Below the pieces are notes generated by a model, which saw nothing but the letters and a program-made list of their open reading frames with translations, had not been told where the DNA came from and did no database searches. Source: an uncultured Bacteroidales bacterium (GTDB taxonomy: Bacteria > Bacteroidota > Bacteroidia > Bacteroidales > Muribaculaceae). Taken from it: 5,779 nt of DNA. Every line of letters begins with the position of its first letter. Position 1 is the stretch's first letter. Shown here piece after piece: positions 1 through 5,438 of the stretch. Position numbers and translations under genes: made by a program. The stretch covers positions 1 to 5,779 of the forward strand of contig URNY01000155.1 in the NCBI GenBank assembly GCA_900549375.1, in the 5' to 3' direction.

Positions 1-78
1 GGGTGTTATAGCCTCTATCAGGGCGGTTTTTCCCGATCCCACGGGACCGCCTATTCCTATTCTACATGTCTGTGACAT
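1..78 (-). CDS. ureG: Urease accessory GTPase UreG, N-terminal fragment (cut by window edge)
   Basis: Only the first 26 codons are inside the window, starting at the ATG at 78-76. The translation begins MSQTCRIGIGGPVGSGKT; the stretch at residues 11-18 (GPVGSGKT) is a P-loop, and the GGPVGSGKT form is the hallmark of UreG, the SIMIBI-class GTPase that drives nickel delivery into apo-urease together with UreF and UreD/H. The start lies 33 nt after the ureF stop, in the same direction, so it is very likely cotranscribed. No strong Shine-Dalgarno is visible, only an A/G-rich stretch (AGAAAG) a few bases before the ATG. The rest of the gene, with the switch regions and the CPH nickel-binding motif expected of the family, lies beyond position 1. 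Identification is firm despite the short fragment because both motif and context agree. Confidence 0.93.
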   Translation of the reverse strand, partial: MSQTCRIGIGGPVGSGKTALIEAITP

Positions 79-100
79 AATTCTTTCTATCTTTATAACT

Positions 101-118
101 GGTTAATTCGGTTAATTC
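101..118. repeat. 9-bp tandem duplication at the ureF stop codon
   Basis: The 9-mer ggttaattc occurs twice in a row (101-109 and 110-118). Read on the minus strand, this places two TAA codons in the same frame at the end of ureF (ATG AAT TAA CCG AAT TAA), so the gene has a tandem stop. It is probably a replication-slippage duplication; no function can be shown. Confidence 0.7.
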
Positions 119-816
119 ATGAACATACGCATGTTGCCCTTCTCATGCAGCGACGCTAAGATGTCGAGTTCGGGAAAGAAGGCGTGCATATCCTTCAGCT
201 CCATTTCCGAAGCCTCCTGATAGAGCGCCTCTACCTGATCCGAGAGTTCGAACAGTATCTTCTGGGTGTCGTAATGAGATACTTTCACACATCTCAAAGC
301 GGCCGAAAGCACCATGTTGATCACGCCGTACTGATGCGCGCAGAAAAGCGCCTTCTCATCGACTCCTGCCGCGGCATAAGCTATCCCCTGCGCCACAGGA
401 TAAGAACCGGGCAACTTCTCTGCCTTGATATCCTCAAGCCAGCGCGACATAAGTTCGCTGTCGAAAAGACGCGCCGAAAGCTCGGCAAGCTTCTTTCCCA
501 TGCGTCGGAGCATGAGCCGCGCCTCGTCGTTCATCTTGAAGAGCATGAGCGTCCGGTCGGCTTCGGCAATGGCTTCATAGTCGCCGCGCAGATATGCCCG
601 GTGGGCATGCAGGGCGGCCACGCCGTCGCTGAAAGCAGCCTGCAACGCCTGCGACTGCGCAAGCTCACGCAAGGTGCCCGCGTCATGGACCATTCCTTCG
701 AAAGAGGCCGTCTCAAGACCGTTTGAAAATGAGAACGTCCCGACGGGGAAAGTGGAATCTGTGAACTGCAGCAATCGAGACAGTGCCGTCATGCCATTGT
801 CAGTGGGTGTGTTCAT
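112..816 (-). CDS. ureF: Urease accessory protein UreF
   Basis: This 234-residue all-helical accessory protein forms, with UreD/H and UreG, the pre-activation complex that loads nickel into the urease alpha subunit in the cytoplasm. Family hallmarks are visible in order: LLQFTDSTFPVGTFSFSNGLE-like N-terminal motif (residues 15-35, core PVGTFSFSNGLE), RRMGKKL at 104-110, GSYPVAQGIAYAAAG at 137-151 (the family's H/YPVxxG region), an A-x-R-type helix near 171-188, and a C-terminal FFPELDILASLHE block at 213-225 resembling the family's P-x-LDI-x-S-x-x-HE end. Length is normal. The start overlaps the last 17 nt of ureE. I prefer the first ATG (816-814) because GGA lies about 9 nt upstream; the alternative ATG at codon 9 has no such signal and would begin 7 nt after the ureE stop. 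The overlap suggests translational coupling with ureE. Confidence 0.95.
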   Translation of the reverse strand: MNTPTDNGMTALSRLLQFTDSTFPVGTFSFSNGLETASFEGMVHDAGTLRELAQSQALQAAFSDGVAALHAHRAYLRGDYEAIAEADRTLMLFKMNDEARLMLRRMGKKLAELSARLFDSELMSRWLEDIKAEKLPGSYPVAQGIAYAAAGVDEKALFCAHQYGVINMVLSAALRCVKVSHYDTQKILFELSDQVEALYQEASEMELKDMHAFFPELDILASLHEKGNMRMFMN

Positions 817-1420
817 GGGCTATTCCGTTTTCATCAAAATGTACATGCGTGTGGGGATGATGCTCCTCGCCATGTGCATGGCTCTCATGCCCGGCGCCCC
901 CGAAAAGTCGACGGATCTCATGAGGTGCGAGATACGGTATGATTTCCAATCCGGTCTGAAATTCGTAAGTGATGCCCTCCAGATGATGCGTCTCCATCAC
1001 GCTGAGCATTACCTTCTTGTCGACTGTCAGCGGGACATACGCTTTCGTGCCTTTCACAACGGCAGGCCAGTGCTGGTTGCCTATGGCATGTCCGAGCTCT
1101 ACGCTGCGTCGGATTATCGTGTCATGGTCTTTATCGGCAAGAGCACTCATGTCGATTACGAGAACAGGATTCAGCTCAATGCGGAGCACGGCCGCTTTTC
1201 CCGTGGCCTCGTCGTAGGCCACCACATCGCCGTCGACGACCTGCGTCTGGCGCTTCAGGGCTATCGGGTATTCCTCTCCGCTCGCCCCTTTGCCGAGAAA
1301 ACGGCTTTTCTGGGCTGTCCATTGGTCGAGAAATATATAATCGATATCTGCTTTTTCAAGCTTCTTTTTCCATTCGGGATCTTTATTTATATTCCCGAGA
1401 ATCTCTGTATATACTTTCAT
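800..1420 (-). CDS. ureE: Urease accessory protein UreE, nickel metallochaperone with His-rich tail
   Basis: UreE binds Ni(II) as a dimer and passes it to UreG and the urease activation complex. At 206 residues it is longer than the roughly 150-170 usual for the family. The N-terminal domain contains DQWTAQKSRF (32-41), then an ALKRQTQVVDGDVV stretch (54-67) matching the family's rGt-LrdGD region, and VLVIDMS (86-92). The metal-binding domain has GHAIGNQHWP (110-119), equivalent to the conserved GN(R/Q)H motif whose histidine (H117 here) is the shared nickel ligand at the dimer interface; H145-H146 lie downstream. The last 29 residues (178-206) hold 11 histidines with Glu/Asp, a nickel-binding tail as in Klebsiella UreE but separated by an FDENGIA spacer. 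The ATG at 1420 is preceded by GAAAAGGAAAT, one of the better ribosome-binding sites in the window. It follows the 134-nt gap after ureC and overlaps ureF by 17 nt. Confidence 0.95.
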   Translation of the reverse strand: MKVYTEILGNINKDPEWKKKLEKADIDYIFLDQWTAQKSRFLGKGASGEEYPIALKRQTQVVDGDVVAYDEATGKAAVLRIELNPVLVIDMSALADKDHDTIIRRSVELGHAIGNQHWPAVVKGTKAYVPLTVDKKVMLSVMETHHLEGITYEFQTGLEIIPYLAPHEIRRLFGGAGHESHAHGEEHHPHTHVHFDENGIAHEHTH

Positions 1421-1467
1421 ATTTCCTTTTCTTAACCTTGGTTGTATTTTTTCGTAGGGCCGGATAT

Positions 1468-1508
1468 CTGCAAGAGGCGGGACGCGGGATGCGCCCCGCC
1501 TCTTGCAA
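1468..1508 (-). other. Long intra-operon hairpin between ureC and ureE
   Basis: Two 13-nt arms (1469-1481 and 1495-1507, TGCAAGAGGCGGG and its exact complement) are followed inward by one odd position (1482/1494), three more pairs and a 5-nt loop (1486-1490). In the minus-strand RNA the odd position is G-U, and the flanking bases 1508/1468 also form U-G, so the urease mRNA can make about 18 consecutive pairs; in plus-strand RNA both are A-C mismatches. There is no U-tract after the stem in either direction (the minus strand continues GAUAUCCGGCCCUACG), so a simple intrinsic terminator is unlikely. More plausible roles are mRNA stabilisation of ureABC, a processing site, or partial attenuation before ureEFG. 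It could alternatively be a copy of a dispersed palindromic repeat. The structure itself is certain; its function is inferred. Confidence 0.75.
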
Positions 1509-1554
1509 TGGATTCCGGTGGAGAGAGAATTGTCTATATTTGGATTATTTTGAC

Positions 1555-3273
1555 TTAGCTGAACCAGTAGAGCTGGGCAAGCGCCAGTTCTTTGGCCGGC
1601 GGAACGGTTGCAGGATAACCGTCGACGGTTACCTCGAACGTTTCAGGATTGACCTCGATATTCGGAGTGGCCGTGTTGAGAACCATATCCTTCTTTGTGA
1701 GCTGGCGGATGCCGCGGACAGGATAGATTATGCTCTGAAGACCGAATTTCTCTTTGATGTCCGCATCATAAGAGGCGCGGCTCACAAACGTCATGCGCGT
1801 ATTAGCCATGGCGCCCCCGAACTGGGCGAACATCGGACGCATGATCTTTGGCTGCGGCGTGGTGAGCGATGCGTTGGTATCGCCCATATTTGCCCACGAG
1901 ATAAGTCCGCCCTTGATCACGAGCTGAGGCTTGGTGCCGAAGAATGCAGGTTCCCAAAGCACGAGGTCGGCCATCTTCCCTTTCTCGATAGAACCGAGCA
2001 CATCGGAGATTCCGTAGCATATCGCCGGGTTCAGCGTGATCTTGGCCAGATAACGGAGCACGCGGAAATTATCGTTGTTTTCCGAATCTTCGGGAAGTTT
2101 GCCTCGAACCTGCTTCATATATGAAGCCATCTGGAACGTACGCATAAAGCTCTCGCCTACGCGGCCCATGGCCTGCGAGTCGGAGGAAACCATCGACAGT
2201 ATACCTAAATCGTGGAACACATTCTCGGCGGCCTGCGTCTCGGGACGCACACGGCTCTCGGCGAAGGCCACATCGGAGGGAATGTTCGGATTGAGGTTAT
2301 GGCAAACCATAATCATATCGAACAGCTCTGCCTGCGAATTGATACCGAACGGGAGTGTCGGGTTGGTCGACGAAGGAAGCACGTTCATCATCGAAGCCAC
2401 TTTAAGAAGGTCGGGAGCATGGCCGCCGCCGGCTCCCTCTGTGTGATAGGTGTGGATTGTGCGGCCGTCGATAGCGGCAATCGAATCCTCAACATATCCG
2501 CTCTCGTTGAGAGTATCGGTATGGATTGCTACCTGAACATCGAAATCATCCGCAACAGCCATGCAAGTGCGGATAGCAGCCGGTGTGGCTCCCCAGTCCT
2601 CATGAATCTTGAAACCGCACGCGCCGGCTTTAAGCTGATTCTCGAGATCTTCGCGACATGAGCAGTTGCCTTTGCCAAGGAGGCCCACATTCACCGGTAT
2701 GCCGTCGTACGACTGTAGAATACGTTGCAGATTCCACGGGCCGGAGGTGATGGTGGTACCGTTTGTACCGTCGGTCGGGCCGACACCGCCGCCGATGAGG
2801 GTCGTGATGCCGTTCGATAGACAGTCGTAGGCCTGCTGCGGAGCGCACATATGGACGTGGCCGTCGATTCCGGCAGCCGTCAGGATCATATGCTCGCCGG
2901 AAATGGCATCGGTCGAGGGCCCGGTAACAAGGTCGGGCGATACTCCTTCCATCACGTTCGGGTTGCCGGCTTTGCCGATACCGGCTATCTTTCCGTCCTT
3001 GATTCCGACATCGGCTTTGATCACACCTAATTTCGGATCAAGGATAGTGACATTCGTGATCACGAGGTCCAGACTCCCTGCATCGGATGTGCATTCATTG
3101 GCCAGCCCCATGCCGTCGCGCAGTGTCTTGCCTCCCCCATACACGGCTTCGTCGCCGTAAACGCGGAGGTCCTTCTCTATCTCTACATACAGATCGGTGT
3201 TTCCAAGTCGTATCTTATCGCCTACGGTCGGCCCGAAAAGCATGTTGTTTTCTTGTCTTGATATTGTCGCCAT
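1555..3273 (-). CDS. ureC: Urease subunit alpha (catalytic), urea amidohydrolase
   Basis: Catalytic subunit of urease (EC 3.5.1.5), hydrolysing urea to ammonia and carbamate at a binuclear nickel centre. The 572-residue length is normal. Counting from the ATG, all expected centre residues are present with a constant +5 offset from Klebsiella numbering: H139 and H141 (GHVH), carbamylated K222 and H224 (FKIHEDWG), H251 (AIHTDTLNE), H277 (TYHTEGAGGGH), flap C324 and H325 (MVCH), R341 (AESR) and D365 (SSDSQAMGRVGE). The N terminus ISRQENNMLFGPTVGDK is typical and fixes the start. The C terminus (KKDM near 527-530, IEVNPETFEVTVDG at 539-552) closely recalls Helicobacter pylori UreB, the name of the alpha subunit there. 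Unusual points: GIDG replaces the usual GIDT before the first nickel histidine, flap residue L317 replaces a usual His, and N326 replaces the second His of CHH. The gene starts 5 nt after the ureB stop. Confidence 0.98.
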   Translation of the reverse strand: MATISRQENNMLFGPTVGDKIRLGNTDLYVEIEKDLRVYGDEAVYGGGKTLRDGMGLANECTSDAGSLDLVITNVTILDPKLGVIKADVGIKDGKIAGIGKAGNPNVMEGVSPDLVTGPSTDAISGEHMILTAAGIDGHVHMCAPQQAYDCLSNGITTLIGGGVGPTDGTNGTTITSGPWNLQRILQSYDGIPVNVGLLGKGNCSCREDLENQLKAGACGFKIHEDWGATPAAIRTCMAVADDFDVQVAIHTDTLNESGYVEDSIAAIDGRTIHTYHTEGAGGGHAPDLLKVASMMNVLPSSTNPTLPFGINSQAELFDMIMVCHNLNPNIPSDVAFAESRVRPETQAAENVFHDLGILSMVSSDSQAMGRVGESFMRTFQMASYMKQVRGKLPEDSENNDNFRVLRYLAKITLNPAICYGISDVLGSIEKGKMADLVLWEPAFFGTKPQLVIKGGLISWANMGDTNASLTTPQPKIMRPMFAQFGGAMANTRMTFVSRASYDADIKEKFGLQSIIYPVRGIRQLTKKDMVLNTATPNIEVNPETFEVTVDGYPATVPPAKELALAQLYWFS

Positions 3274-3278
3274 GGCTC

Positions 3279-3827
3279 TTACTTTTTAATTTCATTTTCG
3301 GTGAATTCGGCATCAGCCTCATCCTCGCTTACGGTCTTATATCCGTATTCATTAAGACGGCGCATTGCCTCCACGCGTTTCGGATAATACGTCGGAGTGT
3401 CCTCCAGTCCGGTGAAGCCGTTCACAAGGTCGTCGAAACCGATTACGCGACGCTTGCCGGCATAGGCCACAACCTCTACCTCTTTCTCCTCTCCGGGCTC
3501 GAAACGTATGGCCGTAGTGGCCGGTATGTTGAGATGGCAACCGAAAGCCTTGGCGCGGTCGAATTCAAGATAACGGTTCACTTCGAAGAAATGGAAATGA
3601 GAACCAACCTGAATGGGACGGTCGCCGGTGTTGCGCACTTTAATCTTGGCTGTGCGGCGGTATTGATTATATTCGATGGGTTCGGAGGCGAGTTCCACGC
3701 CTCCTACGGGCACGTATGATGCGGGTTTATAACCCGGTGTGTTCGGATATGCTATCGCAGGCTTGCCGGGGTATACTCCATCGGGCTCCGAATATGTGGC
3801 CTGCTGATTGGTGGTTGTTTGATTCAT
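3279..3827 (-). CDS. ureB: Urease subunit beta with N- and C-terminal extensions
   Basis: Structural beta subunit of the cytoplasmic urease; with gamma and alpha it forms the (alpha-beta-gamma)3 core. From the ATG at 3827-3825 it is 182 residues, well above the roughly 100-120 of stand-alone beta subunits. The conserved core runs from about PVGGVEL (40-46) through NTGDRPIQVGSHFHFFEVN (66-84), LNIPATTAIRFEPG (99-112) and AGKRRVIGFDDLVNG (123-137). About 38 Thr/Gln/Pro/Tyr-rich residues precede the core and about 45 follow it (YYPKRVEAMRRLNEYGYK, then an acidic end). The C-terminal extension resembles the end of Helicobacter pylori UreA (a gamma-beta fusion). A TTG four codons upstream (3839-3837) would give 186 residues and only 4 nt from the ureA stop; I prefer the ATG because Bacteroidota rarely use TTG and a GGA lies about 8-10 nt before it. 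It lies 16 nt after ureA and 5 nt before ureC. Confidence 0.93.
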   Translation of the reverse strand: MNQTTTNQQATYSEPDGVYPGKPAIAYPNTPGYKPASYVPVGGVELASEPIEYNQYRRTAKIKVRNTGDRPIQVGSHFHFFEVNRYLEFDRAKAFGCHLNIPATTAIRFEPGEEKEVEVVAYAGKRRVIGFDDLVNGFTGLEDTPTYYPKRVEAMRRLNEYGYKTVSEDEADAEFTENEIKK

Positions 3828-3843
3828 AGTATTATCCAATTGA

Positions 3844-4146
3844 TTATTTTATAGGATGATGTATACTTATCAGGCGCGACCCGTCGGTGAAAACGGCCTC
3901 CACCTGCAGCAGAGTAATCATGTCGGCCACTCCGGGCATTACCTGATCTTTAGTAAGCACCTGGGTTGCATCATGCATCACTTCTTCCACTGTTTTTCCT
4001 TCTCTCGCTCCTTCGAGGGCAGCGCTCGTGATGTAAGCCACTGCCTCCGGATAGTTCAACTTAAGCCCTTTCTGGAGACGACGCTCAGCGATCATCCCCA
4101 CGCACAAAAGGGTAAGCTTGTCTTGTTCTTTGGGTGTAAAATGCAT
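3844..4146 (-). CDS. ureA: Urease subunit gamma
   Basis: The 100-residue gamma subunit is the smallest structural component of the urease trimer of heterotrimers. The whole length matches the family pattern: FTPKEQDKLTLL (3-14), the AERRLQKGLKLNYPEAVAYI block (20-39), a LEGAREGKTVEEVM helix (44-57), LTKDQVMPGVADMI (64-77), LQVEAVFTDGSRL (80-92) and the terminal HHPI (96-99). Length is standard for a non-fused gamma subunit; in Helicobacter this part is fused to beta, but here a stop codon separates them. It is the first gene of the minus-strand urease operon. No Shine-Dalgarno is visible before the ATG (AU-rich AATATATTTTACT), which is usual in Bacteroidota. A candidate promoter lies about 63-90 nt upstream, and a possible 14-codon leader ORF ends 11 nt before the start. 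Confidence 0.97.
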   Translation of the reverse strand: MHFTPKEQDKLTLLCVGMIAERRLQKGLKLNYPEAVAYITSAALEGAREGKTVEEVMHDATQVLTKDQVMPGVADMITLLQVEAVFTDGSRLISIHHPIK

Positions 4147-4157
4147 AGTAAAATATA

Positions 4158-4202
4158 TTAATGATGCTCTATAATCCGTAGGGGCACTTTTAGCTTGTTC
4201 AT
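4158..4202 (-). other. Possible 14-codon leader ORF upstream of ureA
   Basis: In the ureA leader an ATG at 4202-4200 opens a short frame encoding MNKLKVPLRIIEHH and stopping with TAA at 4160-4158, 11 nt before the ureA ATG and out of frame with it. The ATG lies about 7 nt downstream of the candidate -7 box, so a transcript from that promoter could begin at or very near it. A leader peptide or leaderless start is possible, but an ORF this short arises often by chance and no Shine-Dalgarno supports it. Confidence 0.2.
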
Positions 4203-4208
4203 GGGCGT

Positions 4209-4235
4209 CAAACCTATATTATCCTCCCCGACAAA
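4209..4235 (-). promoter_or_regulatory. Candidate Bacteroidota-type promoter of the urease operon
   Basis: On the minus strand TAGGTTTG (4216-4209) matches the Bacteroidota primary-sigma -7 consensus TAnnTTTG exactly. A TTTG at 4235-4232 could act as the -33 element, but the spacer is only 15 nt instead of the usual 19-21, so this half is weak. Transcription would start near 4202-4205, giving a leader of about 57-60 nt before ureA. An 8-bp palindrome ATGTACAT (4237-4244) lies directly upstream and could be an operator half; no regulator can be named. The -7 match and the divergent intergenic position are the main support. Confidence 0.5.
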
Positions 4236-4292
4236 CATGTACATACTTAAAACAATCCTTGTTAAAAAATGTTTTTATTCAAAAGTGATTAA

Positions 4293-5309
4293 ATGAAGAC
4301 CAGTCCGCGCATCATAAAGGTTCTTAAAATCGCGGGACCGTTAACGCTCTCGGCAGTGCTTGTATGGTGGCTCGTCCGTCGCGTCGATTTCCAAAGGGTC
4401 GGGGCCGTCATCCGGGATGACACTCATTTTATGTGGCTGATTGCAGTGATGGGGATCGTGACTCTGTCACACGTGATACGCGGCATCCGATGGGGCTATC
4501 AGCTTCGCGGCGCCGGCGTGGGCAACGTGCCGAAAATGGCGCTCTGCTGCTCGATATTCGGCGCCTATGCCATGAACCTTATTATCCCATATATGGGTGA
4601 GGCATGGCGAATAGTCTATATCGCCAAACGACAGAAAGCCCCGCTGTCCACAGTGCTCGGCACAGATATAGGCGACCGCATATCCGATGCCATCATCGTG
4701 ATACTTCTCCTTATTCTCGCACTGGCGGTTGGTCACGACTATATCGAGGCTTTTCTCGACCACTATTCAGTCGGAAGGAAAATTCTGCATATTGTCACAA
4801 GTCCGGCCCTCTGGCTGTCGGTTGCCGGCGTAGCGGGCGCGGGCGCGTTGCTGCTGTATCTATTGCGCGACCGTCCCTTCGCCACGCGCTTTTTCCTTTC
4901 CGTTAAACGCACTTGGCATGGCTTCGCCATCCTCTTCACGATGAAAGGCCGCTGGCAATATCTCATACTTACGATAGGGATATGGACCTGCTATTATCTC
5001 GAGACCTACATCGGGTTCATCGCGTTCCCTTTCACAAGGCATCTTATGGAGCAACCCGGTATGGCGTGGGGATTACTGCCCGGATTGATCTCTTTCGTGT
5101 TCAGCTCGATGAGCATGCTCATTCCGAGCAACGGCGGACTCGGGCCATGGAACATCGCCGTGATTTTCGGGCTAACGCTCTTCGGCATATCCGCCGCAGA
5201 CGCCACGGCTTTCTCCATCGTGCTCTGGAGCACGGTCTCGCTTACTCTTGTAATTCTCGGGCTTTTCACAGTCGGCTATGTCTCCTTCTCCCGGCGTCAT
5301 AAACTTTAG
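4293..5309 (+). CDS. Flippase-like / LPG-synthase-TM (YbhN, UPF0104) family integral membrane protein
   Basis: A 338-residue multi-pass inner-membrane protein with about eight hydrophobic segments: roughly residues 14-29, 46-64, 82-100, 132-147, 171-191, 221-245, 257-278 and 284-330 (the last may be two). Family features of the lysylphosphatidylglycerol synthase TM / flippase-like group (PF03706, TIGR00374) are visible: RGIRW at 63-67, NLIIPYMGEAWR at 95-106, a GDRISD helix at 127-132 following an LGTD stretch (the family's ER-x-xD region), and PSNGGLGPWN at 278-287. There is no C-terminal catalytic LPG synthase domain, so it is not MprF itself. Related proteins are assigned to lipid or glycolipid handling at the membrane, but the substrate here cannot be read from sequence. 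It starts 146 nt from the divergent ureA; the ATG has only an A-rich upstream region and I found no clear plus-strand promoter. A link to urease is not supported beyond adjacency. Confidence 0.85.
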   Translation: MKTSPRIIKVLKIAGPLTLSAVLVWWLVRRVDFQRVGAVIRDDTHFMWLIAVMGIVTLSHVIRGIRWGYQLRGAGVGNVPKMALCCSIFGAYAMNLIIPYMGEAWRIVYIAKRQKAPLSTVLGTDIGDRISDAIIVILLLILALAVGHDYIEAFLDHYSVGRKILHIVTSPALWLSVAGVAGAGALLLYLLRDRPFATRFFLSVKRTWHGFAILFTMKGRWQYLILTIGIWTCYYLETYIGFIAFPFTRHLMEQPGMAWGLLPGLISFVFSSMSMLIPSNGGLGPWNIAVIFGLTLFGISAADATAFSIVLWSTVSLTLVILGLFTVGYVSFSRRHKL

Positions 5310-5328
5310 AGTCTGCTACGCAGACTCT
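5308..5328 (+). terminator. Hairpin at the end of the flippase-like gene, possible terminator
   Basis: A perfect 9-bp stem (AGAGTCTGC, loop TAC, GCAGACTCT) begins inside the TAG stop codon of the 4293-5309 gene. Position and shape fit a transcription end signal, and bases 5307/5329 add a U-G pair in the plus-strand RNA. However, the following bases (GTTATAAGTTTC) are not a U-tract, so an intrinsic terminator is only probable. It may serve mainly as a 3' mRNA end stabiliser. Confidence 0.45.
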
Positions 5329-5341
5329 GTTATAAGTTTCG

Positions 5342-5359
5342 AATGTATCAAATGTATCA
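5342..5359. repeat. 9-bp tandem repeat in the convergent intergenic region
   Basis: The 9-mer aatgtatca is exactly duplicated (5342-5350, 5351-5359) between two convergent genes. No coding or regulatory role is visible. Confidence 0.65.
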
Positions 5360-5386
5360 TATGACTGAATTGCATTTGACGGACGC

Positions 5387-5406
5387 GGACGCAATTTATT
5401 GCGTCC
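5387..5406. repeat. Palindromic element, perfect hairpin between convergent genes
   Basis: GGACGCAAT and ATTGCGTCC form a 9-bp perfect inverted repeat with only two bases between them (5396-5397). GGACGC is also directly repeated just before it (5381-5392). The 7-mer attgcat occurs on both sides (5369-5375 and 5414-5420). The hairpin lies 23 nt beyond the stop of the minus-strand gene 5648-5430, and so could be its 3' end signal, but no U-tract follows on the minus strand. A GTAGGGACGC...GCGTCC palindrome looks like the short palindromic repeats dispersed in some bacterial genomes; this is a memory-based impression and needs a genome search. Confidence 0.5.
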
Positions 5407-5424
5407 CTACTGCATTGCATCTTG

Positions 5425-5438
5425 AACGGTTAACGGTT
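5425..5438. repeat. 7-bp tandem repeat over the stop of the small membrane gene
   Basis: The 7-mer aacggtt is duplicated (5425-5431, 5432-5438) and covers the TAA stop (5432-5430) of the minus-strand small gene. It is followed by seven T on the plus strand (5437-5443), which read as an A7 run in that gene's final codons. Confidence 0.5.

Noticed and set aside
674..1435. Long plus-strand open frame (253 codons) opposite ureE and the start of ureF
   Set aside because: It is antisense to clearly conserved UreE and UreF, shows no recognisable domain, and such frames are expected opposite genes with biased third positions.
1468..1508. Standard intrinsic terminator between ureC and ureE
   Set aside because: No U-tract follows the stem in either direction, and the accessory genes downstream need transcription, with no second promoter box found in the gap.
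1438..2124. Plus-strand open frame (228 codons) opposite the ureC 3' half
   Set aside because: It is a shadow of ureC, rich in Arg/His with no family signature, and its first part runs through the ureC-ureE hairpin.
4147..4292. Nickel-responsive riboswitch or NikR operator before ureA
   Set aside because: The predicted leader is only about 60 nt with no multi-helix fold visible, and I could not find a GTATGA...TCATAC type pair; only the short ATGTACAT palindrome is present.
4293..5309. Urea or nickel transporter next to the urease genes
   Set aside because: The motifs (RGIRW, NLIIPYMGEAWR, PSNGGLGPWN) fit the flippase-like YbhN/LPG-synthase-TM family; nothing matches UT-type urea channels, NixA-type or NikABCDE permeases.
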